Positions 27,109 through 36,357 of a stretch of DNA of 64,000 nucleotides are shown in pieces. Source of the DNA: Streptomyces qinzhouensis (lineage in GTDB: Bacteria; Actinomycetota; Actinomycetes; Streptomycetales; Streptomycetaceae); assembly GCF_007856155.1 (NCBI RefSeq), contig NZ_CP042266.1, positions 1,798,001 to 1,862,000 of the forward strand, in the 5' to 3' direction. The translations under genes and the position numbers were made by a program. The stretch's first letter is position 1. The number at the start of each line of letters is the position of its first letter. The notes under the pieces were generated by a model. That model was not told the DNA's origin, did not search any database, and worked only from the letters and a program-made list of their open reading frames with translations.

Positions 27109-27142
27109 GGTCGTTTCCGGGGTCGTTTCCGGGGTCGTTTCC
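27109..27142. repeat. 12-bp tandem repeat (GGTCGTTTCCGG, 2.8 copies)
   Basis: Two full copies of GGTCGTTTCCGG are followed by a third copy truncated to GGTCGTTTCC, immediately upstream of the MerR operator-like dyad. Confidence 0.85.
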
Positions 27143-27146
27143 AGTT

Positions 27147-27160
27147 CCCCTCGGGAGGGG
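27147..27160 (+). promoter_or_regulatory. Operator-like dyad upstream of the MerR gene
   Basis: CCCCTC-GG-GAGGGG is a 6-bp inverted repeat 70 nt upstream of the MerR-family start. GC-rich dyads of this type are known MerR-family sites (for example CCTCCCC-type sites of TipA/BmrR relatives). Autoregulation is inferred. Confidence 0.4.
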
Positions 27161-27230
27161 TGGTCCGGACGCGGTGCATGCTGGAGGCTTCCGTACGATC
27201 CACCGGCCGCCGGAAACCGAGGAGTGGTCC

Positions 27231-28082
27231 GTGTTCACCATCGGGGATTTCGCCCGCCACGGCCGGGTGTCCGCCCGGATGCTCCGGCACTACGACGCGA
27301 TCGGACTGCTGCGCCCCGAGCACACCGATCCGCGTACGGGCTACCGCCACTACGCGGCCGCCCAGCTCGCGGTCCTCAACCGGATCGTCGCCCTGAAGGA
27401 CCTCGGCTTCACCCTGGATCAGGTACGGCGGATCCTCGACGACCGGGTCGGTACGGAGGAGCTGCGGGGCATGCTGCTGCTGCGCCGGGCCGAGCTGGAG
27501 GCGGCGATGGCGGCGGCCGCCGGGCGGCTCGACGGGGTCGAGGCACGGCTGCGGTCCATCGAGAACGAGGGCCGGATGCCGGTCGACGACGTCGTCCTGA
27601 AGTCCGTCCCCGCGGTCCGGGTCGCCGAGCTGACGGCCACCGCCCGGAGTTACGGACCGGAGGACATCGGCCCGGTCATCGGTCCGCTCTACGACGAGCT
27701 GTTCCGGCGGCTCGCGGCGGCGGGCGTCTCCCCGGCGGGCCCGGGGATCGCGTACTACGAGAGCGAAAGCGGAGGCGGCAGCGAGGGCGGGGACGGGGCG
27801 GTCCTGGTGCATGCGTCGGTGACGGTCGCGGCGGACGCCCGGCCGGGCCCGGATATCGCGGTCGTGGTGCTTCCGGCGCTGGAGCGGGCGGCGACGATCG
27901 TGCACCGCGGCTCGATGGACACGGTCGTTCCGACGTCCCAGACGCTCGCCCGCTGGATCGACGCGCACGGCCACCGCTCGGCCGGCTATGCGCGGGAGGT
28001 GACCCTGGAGTGCCCGCCGGACCGGGAGAAGTGGGTCACCGAACTCCAGGAGCCCCTGCTCCGGCAGCCGGTCCGGGCATGA
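27231..28082 (+). CDS. MerR-family regulator with effector-binding domain
   Basis: A 283-residue protein. The N-terminal MerR winged helix reads FTIGDFARHGRVSARMLRHYDAIGLLRPEH and TGYRHYAAAQLAVLNRIVALKDLGFTLDQVRRIL. A dimerisation helix follows (about 80-115), then a GyrI/SoxS-like effector-binding domain from about 125 (VVLKSVPAVRVAELTATARSYG through VLPALERAATIVHRGSMD and ECPPDREKWVTELQ). Such proteins usually sense hydrophobic drugs. The GTG at 27231 follows GAGGAG 7 nt upstream. A WYL regulator starts 7 nt after its stop, so the two regulators probably share an mRNA. Confidence 0.9.
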   Translation: MFTIGDFARHGRVSARMLRHYDAIGLLRPEHTDPRTGYRHYAAAQLAVLNRIVALKDLGFTLDQVRRILDDRVGTEELRGMLLLRRAELEAAMAAAAGRLDGVEARLRSIENEGRMPVDDVVLKSVPAVRVAELTATARSYGPEDIGPVIGPLYDELFRRLAAAGVSPAGPGIAYYESESGGGSEGGDGAVLVHASVTVAADARPGPDIAVVVLPALERAATIVHRGSMDTVVPTSQTLARWIDAHGHRSAGYAREVTLECPPDREKWVTELQEPLLRQPVRA

Positions 28083-28089
28083 TGGGGGA

Positions 28090-29322
28090 ATGCGCGCTGC
28101 CCGGCTGATCAGAATGGTCCTGCTGCTCCAGGCGAGGCCCTCGATGACGGCGGCGGAGCTGGCCCGGGAGCTGGAGGTCTCCGAGCGCACCGTCAGCCGG
28201 GACGCGCTCGCCCTCTCCGAGGCGGGGGTGCCGGTCTACGCGGACCGGGGCCGGACCGGCGGCTACCGGCTCATCGGCGGCTACCGCACCCGGCTCACCG
28301 GTCTGGGCCGCAGCGAGGCCGAGGCGCTGTTCCTGTCCGGACTGCCGGGAGCTCTGCGCGATATGGGTCTGGAGGACGCGGCATCGGCCGCCCGGCTGAA
28401 GGTCTCGGCCGCCCTGCTGCCCTCGCTCCGTGACGCCCAGCACACCGCGGCACAGCGCTTCCATCTCGACGCGCCGGGCTGGTACCAGGAGCCGGCGACC
28501 CCGCCGCTGCTCGCGGAGCTGGCGGACGCGGTGTGGCGGGACCGGCGGGTGACGGTGGCGTACGCGAACCGTCTCGGCGAGGGGGTCGAGCGGGTGCTGG
28601 AGCCGCACGGTCTGGTGCTGAAGGCGGGTGTCTGGTACCTCTGCGCGCGGGTGGCCGACGGCCGCGGCGCCGCGGGAGCCGAAGCCGGCCCGGCTCCGGC
28701 GGGACCGGGCGAGTCCGGTACGTCCGGCACATCCGGACCCGGTACCCCCGGCACCGCGCCTGTCGCGGCCGGCTCGGGCCCACCCCGTACCACCACGGCC
28801 GACTCGGGCCCACCCCGTACCACCACGGCCGACTCCCCCTTCCGGGTCTATCGCATCGACCGCTTCTCCGCGGTCGGGCCCGCCGCCGCGTCCACCGCTC
28901 CGGACGCCTCCCCCGGCGCCTTCGCGGACAGCGGCCCCGACTACGGCGGTTTCGACCGCGACCCGGACTTCGACCTTCCGGCCTTCTGGGAGGAGCGGGC
29001 GGCCCAGTTCGCCCGCTCCATCCTGCGGTCCGAGGTGGTGCTCCGGCTGACGGCCGAGGGCGCGCGGCGGCTGCCGCGGATGACGGACCGGGCCGCCGCC
29101 CTGGAGGCGCTGGCCGCCGCCGCGGAACCGGACGGCCGGGGCCGGGTGACGGTCACACTCGCCGTCGAATCCACCGAGGTGGCGTACGCCCAGGTGCTCT
29201 CCCTGGGCCCGGAGGCGGAGGCGCTGGCCCCGCCGGAACTGCGGACGGCCCTCGCCCGGGCGGCGGCGCGGACGGCCGAGCAGTACGGCGCGCCGCCGCC
29301 CGCCGCCGGTGAACCGGTCTGA
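28090..29322 (+). CDS. WYL-domain transcriptional regulator (YafY/DeoR-like HTH)
   Basis: A 410-residue regulator. It has an N-terminal winged helix (ARLIRMVLLLQARPSMTAAELARELEVSERTVSRDALAL), a WYL-type ligand-binding region (VTVAYANRLGEGVERVLEPHGLVLKAGVWYL) and a C-terminal WCX-like domain. A Gly/Thr/Pro-rich insert of about 60 residues (about 195-255) splits the WYL region and contains a perfect 30-bp tandem duplication. The ATG at 28090 follows GGGGGA. It is 7 nt after the MerR gene. WYL domains often sense nucleic acid or small ligands; no specific role is clear here. Confidence 0.9.
   Translation: MRAARLIRMVLLLQARPSMTAAELARELEVSERTVSRDALALSEAGVPVYADRGRTGGYRLIGGYRTRLTGLGRSEAEALFLSGLPGALRDMGLEDAASAARLKVSAALLPSLRDAQHTAAQRFHLDAPGWYQEPATPPLLAELADAVWRDRRVTVAYANRLGEGVERVLEPHGLVLKAGVWYLCARVADGRGAAGAEAGPAPAGPGESGTSGTSGPGTPGTAPVAAGSGPPRTTTADSGPPRTTTADSPFRVYRIDRFSAVGPAAASTAPDASPGAFADSGPDYGGFDRDPDFDLPAFWEERAAQFARSILRSEVVLRLTAEGARRLPRMTDRAAALEALAAAAEPDGRGRVTVTLAVESTEVAYAQVLSLGPEAEALAPPELRTALARAAARTAEQYGAPPPAAGEPV
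28774..28833. repeat. Perfect 30-bp tandem duplication inside the WYL regulator gene
   Basis: Two identical 30-bp copies (28774-28803 and 28804-28833) keep the frame and encode SGPPRTTTAD twice. Confidence 0.95.
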
Positions 29323-29343
29323 CGACCGCGCCCCGCCCGCGGC

Positions 29344-30276
29344 TCAGCGGTAGCCGGTCACATCGGGGGTCTCCCCCGCCTGCTCGGCGAGGATGAAGCC
29401 CCAGACGTCCGGGCGGCTCCCGTCGGTGTCGGTGACGCCGTACTCCCGGGCGAGTTGTCCGCTGTCGAGCGACTGTCCGTTGAACCGGGCCCGCTCCGGG
29501 TCCGCGACGAGGGCGGCGACCCCACGGGCGAGATAGGCGGGCGATTCGGAGAGCGCCCAGTGCTCGGGCAGGGTCCCGATGCCGTCGCGCCAGGTGTCCT
29601 CGGTCAGCCCGAAGTGGTCGAGCATCTCCTCGGAACGCAGGAAGCCGGGGGTGACGGCGACCGCGGCGGCGCCGACCCGCTTCAGCTCCTCGCCCAGGAT
29701 GAACGCCATCCGGATGGGCCCGTTCTTCGCCAGGTCGTAGTAGAAGTTCTCCCGGAACCCCCGGTTGGTGCGGGCCGTACCGTCGGTGACCTCGACAACC
29801 AGCCCGCCGGGCCGCCGCACCAGAAGCGGCAGGGCGATGCTGCTGGTGATGATGTGGGTGCGGACCCCCAGGTCGATCATCCGCAGTCCGCGCTCCAGGT
29901 CGACGTCCCACATCCGGGTATCGAAGTCGAGCAGCGGATTGCCGCCCCAGACATCGTTGACGAGGACGTCGAGCCGGCCGTGGTCCCGGTCGATCCGGGC
30001 GACGAGCCGCCGCACCTGCTCGGCTTCCAGATGGTCGGTGGGTACGGCGATGCCCTCGCCGCCCGCCGCGGTGACCAGTTCCGCGGTCTGTTCGATGGTC
30101 TCGCCCGGGCGGCCCAGCTCGCTGACCCGGTCGCGGGTGGTACGTCCCGTGACGTACACGGTCGCGCCCGCCCCGCCCAGGGCCACGGCGAGGGCGCGCC
30201 CCGCGCCGCGGGTGGCGCCCGCGACCAGGGCGATCCGTCCGGCGAGTGGCTGTTGTTTCGGTGTGCTCGCTGTCAT
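29344..30276 (-). CDS. SDR-family oxidoreductase
   Basis: A 310-residue short-chain dehydrogenase with nucleotide-binding GRIALVAGATRGAGRALAVAL near residue 15-35, LDVLVNDVWGG in place of the usual NNAG, and catalytic YDLAK (YxxxK) preceded by an S/T region. The C-terminus is longer than in minimal SDRs (DGSRPDVWGFILAEQAGETPD). The ATG at 30274-30276 opens MTASTPKQQPLAG. Its ribosome-binding site is weak. It is convergent with the WYL gene (21 nt apart). The dispersed inverted-repeat element begins 56 nt upstream of its start. The substrate is unknown. Confidence 0.88.
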   Translation of the reverse strand: MTASTPKQQPLAGRIALVAGATRGAGRALAVALGGAGATVYVTGRTTRDRVSELGRPGETIEQTAELVTAAGGEGIAVPTDHLEAEQVRRLVARIDRDHGRLDVLVNDVWGGNPLLDFDTRMWDVDLERGLRMIDLGVRTHIITSSIALPLLVRRPGGLVVEVTDGTARTNRGFRENFYYDLAKNGPIRMAFILGEELKRVGAAAVAVTPGFLRSEEMLDHFGLTEDTWRDGIGTLPEHWALSESPAYLARGVAALVADPERARFNGQSLDSGQLAREYGVTDTDGSRPDVWGFILAEQAGETPDVTGYR

Positions 30277-30331
30277 GACAACGACCCTGCCGGTCAATCC
30301 CGACATCTTCTGTCCGGCTTGGCGGGCGTTC

Positions 30332-30493
30332 AGGGCCTCTCTTTCGGATCTTGCTGGGCTCGCGTGCCCTGGCACCGCGCCTCACTGCGTTGTCGTCAGT
30401 CGCCGACGCTCCGCGTGGGCTCCTTCCTCCGCCTTGCGATCCACGGCACCAGACCCCGCTCACTGATCCAGCCTGATCCAAAAGAAAGACCCT
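30332..30493. repeat. 162-bp MITE-like element with 26-bp imperfect terminal inverted repeats
   Basis: The left end (30332-30357) and the inverse of the right end (30468-30493) agree at 21 of 26 positions, with shared TCTTT..GGATC..GCTGG. The interior has no coding capacity worth calling. A 17-bp piece of the left end recurs at 3312-3328. It sits in the gap between the SDR gene and the DUF4240 gene. Confidence 0.8.
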
Positions 30494-30577
30494 AGCCGGC
30501 CGGCCCGGTGCGCACCGCCGTCGGCGGATTACCGCGCTCCGCGTGCGCGGGCCGCCCTGACGCACGATGCTGGACGC

Positions 30578-31102
30578 GTGATGGACGAGACGGAGTTCTG
30601 GGAGATCGTCGACAGCACCCGCGAGGCCGCCGAGGGTGATCCCGAGGACCATGCGGATCTGCTGGTCGAGCGGCTGCTCCGGCTCGACCCGGACTCCGTG
30701 CTCGACTTCGCCCGTCATTTCGAGGCCCGCTACAACCGCGCGTACACCTGGGATCTGTGGGGTGCGGCGGCCGTGCTGCTGGGCGGCGCCAGTGACGATG
30801 CCTTCGACTACTTCCGCTGCTGGCTGATCGGCCAGGGCCGGGAGGTCTTCGAGGGCGCGGTGCACGAACCGGACTCCCTCGCCGAGCTGCTCGACGGTTT
30901 CGACGAGGACATCGACGGTGACGGCGAGGAGCTCGGCTATGCGGCCGACGAGGCGTACGAGCAGCTCACCGGCGTGATCGCACCGGATCTGGGGCTGCCG
31001 CCGCAGCCCGCGGAGCCGCTGGGCACCCCGTTCGACTTCGACGACGACGCGGATCTGGCGCGGCGGTTCCCCCGGCTGTGGGAGCGCTTCGGCCCGGAGT
31101 GA
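30578..31102 (+). CDS. DUF4240 domain-containing protein
   Basis: A 174-residue acidic cytoplasmic protein. MDETEFWEIVDSTREAA, FARHFEARYNRAYTWDLWGAA and FDYFRCWLIGQGREVFE are the marks of DUF4240, a family common in Streptomyces and without known activity. The C-terminal half is rich in Asp/Glu (DEDIDGDGEELGYAADEAYE). GTG at 30578 and ATG at 30581 are adjacent possible starts. No ribosome-binding site is evident, and a CACGAT box about 10 nt upstream suggests a leaderless mRNA. Confidence 0.85.
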   Translation: MMDETEFWEIVDSTREAAEGDPEDHADLLVERLLRLDPDSVLDFARHFEARYNRAYTWDLWGAAAVLLGGASDDAFDYFRCWLIGQGREVFEGAVHEPDSLAELLDGFDEDIDGDGEELGYAADEAYEQLTGVIAPDLGLPPQPAEPLGTPFDFDDDADLARRFPRLWERFGPE

Positions 31103-31156
31103 GCCGGGCGGCCCAGGCTCGGAGTCGCCCGGCCGGAGGGCTCCGGCTCGGGGGGC

Positions 31157-31693
31157 TCAGTCCAGGCGGCGGGCCATGAGGACATCGTCCACATACGCCC
31201 CGCCCAGGTGGAATTCGTCCCGCAGTACGCCTTCGACGGCGAAGCCCTCGCTCTCGTAGAGGGCGCGGGCGGGGGCGTTGTGCCCGAGGACCCGCAGGGT
31301 CAGCCGTACGGCGCCCTGCCGCCGTGCCTCGTCGTACGACGCGCGGAGCAGCGCCCGGCCGACCCCTCGGCCGCGGGCCGCCGCCGCCACGGCCAGTCCT
31401 TGTATCTGGCGGACGTGCCGGTTGCAGGGCAGCGGGGTCGGCGGCACCAGCCGGATGTATCCGAGCGGCCCGTCCGGCCCACCGTCGCCGGTCTCCTCGG
31501 CCACGAGGTAGTGCTCGGGCCGGTGGGTGGAGTCGAAGAAGGGGTCGTACGGGGGCACCGGCTCGGGCGACACGGCGTGCAGCGTCGACCAGGTCGCGCG
31601 GTCGAGCGCGCCGAGCGCCGCCGCGTCCTCGGCGCGGGCCGGCCTGACCCGGACCTGGCCGGAGTACATGGGTGATACAGGGAACGCGGACAT
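31157..31693 (-). CDS. GNAT-family N-acetyltransferase
   Basis: A protein of 178 residues (187 if the GTG at 31720 is used) with the GNAT fold: RVRPARAEDAAALGALDRA at the N-terminus, the acetyl-CoA site QGLAVAAAARGRGVGRALL and the C-terminal LTLRVLGHNAPARALYESEGFAVEG. It resembles RimI-like small-molecule or protein acetyltransferases. It is divergent from the TIGR01777 gene, and the two promoters share under 50 bp. Its start is uncertain because no good ribosome-binding site is seen. Confidence 0.88.
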   Translation of the reverse strand: MSAFPVSPMYSGQVRVRPARAEDAAALGALDRATWSTLHAVSPEPVPPYDPFFDSTHRPEHYLVAEETGDGGPDGPLGYIRLVPPTPLPCNRHVRQIQGLAVAAAARGRGVGRALLRASYDEARRQGAVRLTLRVLGHNAPARALYESEGFAVEGVLRDEFHLGGAYVDDVLMARRLD

Positions 31694-31737
31694 GCGGGTC
31701 ACTGTTTCACAACCCGTCACAGGGCAGGATGGCCTTT

Positions 31738-32640
31738 ATGAGGATCGCGGTCTCCGGCTCCACCGGGCTCATCGGCACGGCACTCGTCCACTCCCTGCGC
31801 TCCGACGGCCACGAAGTCGTCAGGCTGGTGCGCAGACCGGCGCGGTCGGGGGACGAGGTGCGGTGGGATCCGCCCCGGGGCCACGTCGATACGGCGGGCC
31901 TGGTCGGCTGTGAGGCGGTGGTCAATCTCGCGGGCGCGGGCGTCGGCGACCACCGCTGGACCGCCGCGTACCGCAAGGAGATCCGCGACAGCCGGGTGCT
32001 GGGCACCGCGGCGCTCGCCGCCGCCGTCGCCTCCCTCGACACCCCGCCGCGGGTACTGCTCTGCGGCAGCGCGGTGGGCTACTACGGGGAGACGGGCGAC
32101 CGCGCGGTCGACGAGAGCGCCCCGGCGGGGTCGGGTTTCCTGCCGGAGGTCTGTGTGGAGTGGGAGGCGGCAGCGGCCCGGGCGCGGGAGGCGGGCATCC
32201 GTACCGCCTTCGCCCGTACCGGTCTGGTGGTGGCGCGCCGCGGGGGTGCGTGGGGCCGGATGTTCCCGCTGTTCAAGGCCGGGCTCGGCGGGCGGCTCGG
32301 CGACGGGCGGCAGTACTGGAGCTTTATCGCGCTGCACGACGAGGTGGCGGCGCTGCGGCATATCCTCGATACGCCGTCCCTGTCCGGTCCGGTGAACTGC
32401 ACCGCGCCCGAACCGCTGACCAATCGCGAGATCACGGCGGCGATGGCCCGCGCGGTCCACCGCCCGGCCCTGTTCGCGGTCCCCGGCTTCGCGCTGCGCG
32501 CCGCGCTGGGCGATATGGCGTCCGACGTCCTGGCGAGTACCCGCGCGGTCCCCCGCAAACTGCTGGACTCGGGCTTCACGTTCGCCTTCCCCGGCATCGA
32601 CGCGGCGATCACGGCGGCCCTCACGACCCCTGAGCGGTAG
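31738..32640 (+). CDS. TIGR01777-family NAD-dependent epimerase-like protein (YfcH/SulA-like)
   Basis: A 300-residue atypical SDR with MRIAVSGSTGLIGTALVHSLRSDGHEVVRLVRR, a domain-typical LAGAGVGDHRW, GSAVGYYGETGDRAVDE and FPLFKAGLGGRLGDGRQYWSFIALHDEV, then DUF1731-type C-terminal VPGFALRAALGDMASDVLASTRAVPRKLLDSGFTF. The family is widespread with unclear substrate. The ATG at 31738 is used; an in-frame ATG at 31729 is also possible. Confidence 0.9.
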   Translation: MRIAVSGSTGLIGTALVHSLRSDGHEVVRLVRRPARSGDEVRWDPPRGHVDTAGLVGCEAVVNLAGAGVGDHRWTAAYRKEIRDSRVLGTAALAAAVASLDTPPRVLLCGSAVGYYGETGDRAVDESAPAGSGFLPEVCVEWEAAAARAREAGIRTAFARTGLVVARRGGAWGRMFPLFKAGLGGRLGDGRQYWSFIALHDEVAALRHILDTPSLSGPVNCTAPEPLTNREITAAMARAVHRPALFAVPGFALRAALGDMASDVLASTRAVPRKLLDSGFTFAFPGIDAAITAALTTPER

Positions 32641-33414
32641 CGCTCCGCGCCGGGCCCGCGGAGCGGCCGTACCCCCGGAACCGCCCGAGCCCCCACCCGG
32701 CCGGTACGGCACGGCCCGTCCCCCGGGCCGTCCCGGCCGAGGCGCCGCGGGGGCGTGCCCCGTCGTCCGTACCTCCTTGTCCCCGGAGCCCGGACCCCCG
32801 CTCCGTACCGCCTGACGCTCCCGCGCGCGGGCTTCCGGTACGGGCCACCCCGCGCCGCTCCGGCCGATACGCCGTCCGTGCGCCCGGCCGGTGGCGGGCC
32901 GTTCCGGCCAACTGCCCGACGCGCGGCAACCGGCCGTACCCCGGGCGGCCCGCCCGCGCCGTCCTCCCGCGGCCGGGCTCGAGTGCTCCCCGCCCCCCTT
33001 CCGACGACGGGCACCGGGCGGCCGGTGGCCGTCCGTACCTCCGCCGCCGCGCGAGCCCGGCACAGCGCACCCGCCCCCAAGGCCCCTCCCGCCGCGGGGC
33101 GCACACCCCGGATCCGCGTCCCCGCCCGGCGGGACCGGGGCGGCATGTGCCGTCGGCACCCCACCGCGGCATGCCCCCGGGGCGGCCGGCGCGGGAGCCC
33201 TGGCCCCGGCCCCGAGCTGGGAGGACGCCGGCCGGGGCGGCGGGCCCCCGCCATGCGCCCCGCACGCCTCCGTGCCCCGCCGCACGCGCGCGGCGAGGAT
33301 CGGCCACCCCTCCTACCCTCGTGCCGAACTCCGGTATTCGTCGGGCCCGTCGAGGGCATGACCCTGTGGGAGCCCGATCTCCCGCCAGCCGTTGCCGACC
33401 TCGGGGAGGGGCAC
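32641..33414. other. 774-bp gap with no supported gene
   Basis: Very GC-rich, with short runs of CCCGTACC and CCGGCC. Long open frames exist on both strands but show no recognisable domain, no good start and low-complexity translations. A TACCCT -10-like box at 33314-33319 could drive the FAD enzyme with a leader of about 90 nt. Confidence 0.5.
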
Positions 33415-34800
33415 GTGCTCAGCAGCACCGCACACCACGCGGACCATGCGGAGGTCATCGTCGTGGGAGCCGGCGTCGCCGGACTCTCCGCGGCCCTCGC
33501 ACTCACCGCCGCAGGCGTCGGCGTCTCCGTCCTGGAGGCCGCGGACCGGCCCGGGGGCCGGATGACCACCGAGGAGACCGACGGGTTCCGGCTCGACCGC
33601 GTCGGCCGGTTCCTCAGCACCTCCCATCGGGAGCTGCACCGTCTCCCGGCCCTGTCGGCCCTGACCCTGCGTCCGTTCGCGCCCGGAGTACTGGTCCACG
33701 GCGACGGCAGGCTGCACCGTACGGGCGAGGTGGTACGCCGCCGGAGCTCGGCGGCCGTACCGTACCCCCGCGCGCGTACCGACCGATCCGACCCCTCCGA
33801 CACGCACGGCGCATGGGCGGGCCGCAGGGGCGTAGGGGGAGCACTGACCGTGGCACGCGCCCTCGCGAGCGCCCCCAGACCGCTGGACGAGGCCCTCCTC
33901 GGCGCCTCCCTGGCCCGGCTCGCGGGAATGTCGGCGGCCCGGCTGGCGGCCCGCCCGGAGCGGCCGGCGGCCGAGGCGCTGGCCGCCCGCGGCCTCCCCG
34001 CCCGGACCCTCGGCGGCTTTCTGCGCCCGCTGCTGTCGGCGCTGCTGTGCGATCCGGAGCTGACCACGTCGAGCCGGTGCGCCGATCTCGTCCTCCGCAG
34101 TTTCGCCCGGGGCCGTCTCTGTGTGCCCGAGGGCGGTTCGGGGGCGATCCCGGACCTGCTGGCGGCGGCCCTGCCCCCGGGCACGGTCCTGACCGGCGTC
34201 CGGGTCAAGGAGGCGTCGATCAACCGGGTCAGCACGGAGGAGTACGGCGAACTGTCCTGCCGGGCGCTGGTCCTCGCCACGGGTGCCCGGGAGGCGGCCG
34301 AACTGCTGCCGGGGCTGCGGGTGCCGGACTTCCATCCGGTGACGCTGGTGCACCACAGCGCGCCCGAGGCGCCGGCGACGGGTGCGGCGCTGGTGCTCGA
34401 CGCGGACCGGACGGGCCCGGTGGCGCATACCTCGGTGATGAGCGCGGTGGACCCGACGCGGGCGCCCGAGGGCCGCGCGCTGATCACCTCGGTGGTGCTG
34501 GGCACTCCGCCGGCCCGTCCGGACACCGCGGTCCGCGCGCAGCTGGCGAGGATGTACGGGATGCCGACGGACGACTGGGAGCTGCTCGCGGTCCACCGGA
34601 CACCGGACGCGGTGCCCGCGATGCCCGCCCCCCACGATCCGCGCCGCCGGGTCCGGGTGCTGTCGGGCCTGTACGTCTGCGGCGACCACCGCGATACGAG
34701 CACGGTCCAGGGCGCCCTCCGGTCGGGCCGCCGCGCCGCGCAGGAGGTACTGCGCGACTTCGGCGTCCCCGGCGTCCCGGAGCTGCCGATGGCCGCGTGA
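33415..34800 (+). CDS. FAD-dependent amine-oxidase/phytoene-desaturase-like oxidoreductase
   Basis: A protein of about 461 residues with an N-terminal dinucleotide-binding fold EVIVVGAGVAGLSAALALTAAGVGVSVLEAADRPGGR, an Arg-rich region, and C-terminal SGLYVCGDHRDTSTVQGALRSGRRAAQEVL, which contacts FAD in this superfamily. The middle (RCADLVLRSFARGRLCVPEGGSGAIPDLLAAALP) resembles protoporphyrinogen oxidase and carotenoid desaturase relatives. The substrate is unknown. The GTG at 33415 has GGGGAGGG a few bases upstream. The ATG at 33358 would add 19 residues with a weaker site. Confidence 0.85.
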   Translation: MLSSTAHHADHAEVIVVGAGVAGLSAALALTAAGVGVSVLEAADRPGGRMTTEETDGFRLDRVGRFLSTSHRELHRLPALSALTLRPFAPGVLVHGDGRLHRTGEVVRRRSSAAVPYPRARTDRSDPSDTHGAWAGRRGVGGALTVARALASAPRPLDEALLGASLARLAGMSAARLAARPERPAAEALAARGLPARTLGGFLRPLLSALLCDPELTTSSRCADLVLRSFARGRLCVPEGGSGAIPDLLAAALPPGTVLTGVRVKEASINRVSTEEYGELSCRALVLATGAREAAELLPGLRVPDFHPVTLVHHSAPEAPATGAALVLDADRTGPVAHTSVMSAVDPTRAPEGRALITSVVLGTPPARPDTAVRAQLARMYGMPTDDWELLAVHRTPDAVPAMPAPHDPRRRVRVLSGLYVCGDHRDTSTVQGALRSGRRAAQEVLRDFGVPGVPELPMAA

Positions 34801-34807
34801 CGCCGTC

Positions 34808-34850
34808 CCACCCGGCCCCGGGGCATGTCCCCGGCTCCGCGGCCGGGTGG
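34808..34850. terminator. Bidirectional nested hairpin between convergent genes
   Basis: CCACCCGGCC pairs with GGCCGGGTGG (10 bp), and CCGGGG/CCCCGG forms an inner hairpin. It lies between the stops of the FAD enzyme and the NsdA-like regulator. Confidence 0.7.
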
Positions 34851-34890
34851 TGACCACGGGACCGCCCGCCCGGCCCGGACGCGCCGGCGG

Positions 34891-36357
34891 CTACCCCAGA
34901 GCCGCGACCCGCTCGCGGTAGGTGCGGACCGCCGCCGCCTCGCGGTACGGCTCCAGCCGGCGTTCGAAGTCGCGGACGTACTCCACCGCCCGGACCGAAC
35001 GCATCTCCGAGGCCTGGAGGGCGGCCTCCGCGCCCAGCGCGCACGCCTGGTCGAGTTCGCCGAGGCCGAGGCGGGCGGTGGCGAGGACGACACGGCAGAA
35101 GAGCCGGCTGCGGGCCAGTCCGTGCGGGCGGAGCTGGAGGGAGCGTTCCGCGTGCTGGATCGCCGGGCGGTACTGCTGGAGATCGCGGTAGCAGTGCCCC
35201 AACTCGTCGGCGAGCTGTGCCTCGTCGAAGAACCGGGCCCAGTACGGCACCTCGTCGCCCGGGCGGGCCGACTCCAGCGCGCGTTCGGCCCGGACCAGCG
35301 ACGCGGTGCAGGCACGGGCCTCGCCCAGGACGCCGTGACCGCGGGCCTCCACCGCGTGCAGCAGCGACTGCACCACGGGCGGGGCGGCGGGACCGAGCCC
35401 CTGCTGGGCGACCCGGGTGAGCTGGACCGCCTCGCGCCCATGGCCCAGATAGACGGCCTGACGGCTCATCGTGACCAGGACGTACGAGCCGTAGGCCCGG
35501 TCCCCGGCGGCCTGCGCCAGCCGCAGCGCCTGGACGAAGTAGCGCTGGGCGAGACCGTGTGCGGCGATATCGTACGAGGTCCACCCGGCGAGCCGGGTGA
35601 GATCGGCGACGGCGCCGAACAGCCGGCGCCCGGTGACCTCCCCGTACGTACCGCGGAGCATCGGCTCGGCCTCGTGCTCCAGATAGCGGACGAGGGCCTG
35701 GCGGGCATGGCCGCCGCCGTACGCGTTGTCGATCGTGCGGAAGAGTTCGCCGACCGAGCGCAGTGCGGCGATGTCACCGCTGGAGACCCGCTGGCCCGGA
35801 CCCCGTTCGGTGATCCGGTCGGCGGTGCGCTGCCGGGGGACGCCGGTACCGCCCTGGACGGGTACCCGCGGCCCGCCCGGTCCCGTACCGGGGGTGGGGT
35901 CGCCCCGCCCGACGCGTTCGTCGGCGCGCCCGATCAGCCAGTCACGGCTGGGAACGACGAGACCGGCGGGGGTGAACGCGATCTTGCGCAGTTCGGCGTG
36001 GCTGCCGGAGTCCTTGCGCCAGAGCCCGCCGACGATCTCGACGGCCTCCTCGGGGGTGGCGGCGAACTCGAGACCCGCGTAGACGGGGGCACAGGCGTCG
36101 AGCCCCAGGTCCTGCGCGGAGAGCCGTCTGCCGAGCCGGCGGGTGAAGACCTCGGCGATGAGCGCGGGGGTGGTGCCGCGCGGCTGCTGGCCGCGGAGCC
36201 AGCGGGTCACGGACGTCTTGTCGTAACGGAGGTCGAGACCGTGCTCAAGACCGAGCTGGTCCACTCTGCGGGCAAGCCCGGCATTGGAGAATCCGGCTTC
36301 GGCGATGAGTGCGGCAAGCTGGCGGTTGGGGATGCGCTGCGGGGGTCGTTCCGTCAT
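34891..36357 (-). CDS. NsdA-like helix-turn-helix regulator with TPR-like C-terminal region
   Basis: A 488-residue protein. The N-terminal [32 protein letters not shown] with [30 protein letters not shown] is an XRE-type DNA-binding region typical of Streptomyces regulators of the NsdA/NsdB kind (from memory), which repress antibiotic production and differentiation. The rest is helical, with Ala/Leu-rich TPR-like repeats ([36 protein letters not shown]). A Gly/Pro-rich linker spans about 150-195. The ATG at 36355-36357 has AGGAG 11 nt upstream. It is divergent from lipB. The exact orthology to nsdA is not established. Confidence 0.75.
   Translation of the reverse strand: MTERPPQRIPNRQLAALIAEAGFSNAGLARRVDQLGLEHGLDLRYDKTSVTRWLRGQQPRGTTPALIAEVFTRRLGRRLSAQDLGLDACAPVYAGLEFAATPEEAVEIVGGLWRKDSGSHAELRKIAFTPAGLVVPSRDWLIGRADERVGRGDPTPGTGPGGPRVPVQGGTGVPRQRTADRITERGPGQRVSSGDIAALRSVGELFRTIDNAYGGGHARQALVRYLEHEAEPMLRGTYGEVTGRRLFGAVADLTRLAGWTSYDIAAHGLAQRYFVQALRLAQAAGDRAYGSYVLVTMSRQAVYLGHGREAVQLTRVAQQGLGPAAPPVVQSLLHAVEARGHGVLGEARACTASLVRAERALESARPGDEVPYWARFFDEAQLADELGHCYRDLQQYRPAIQHAERSLQLRPHGLARSRLFCRVVLATARLGLGELDQACALGAEAALQASEMRSVRAVEYVRDFERRLEPYREAAAVRTYRERVAALG

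Noticed and set aside
32755..33357. Long open frame upstream of and in phase with the FAD enzyme
   Set aside because: The translation is Pro/Arg/Gly low complexity without a domain, and better starts exist at 33415 or 33358. High GC makes such open frames common.
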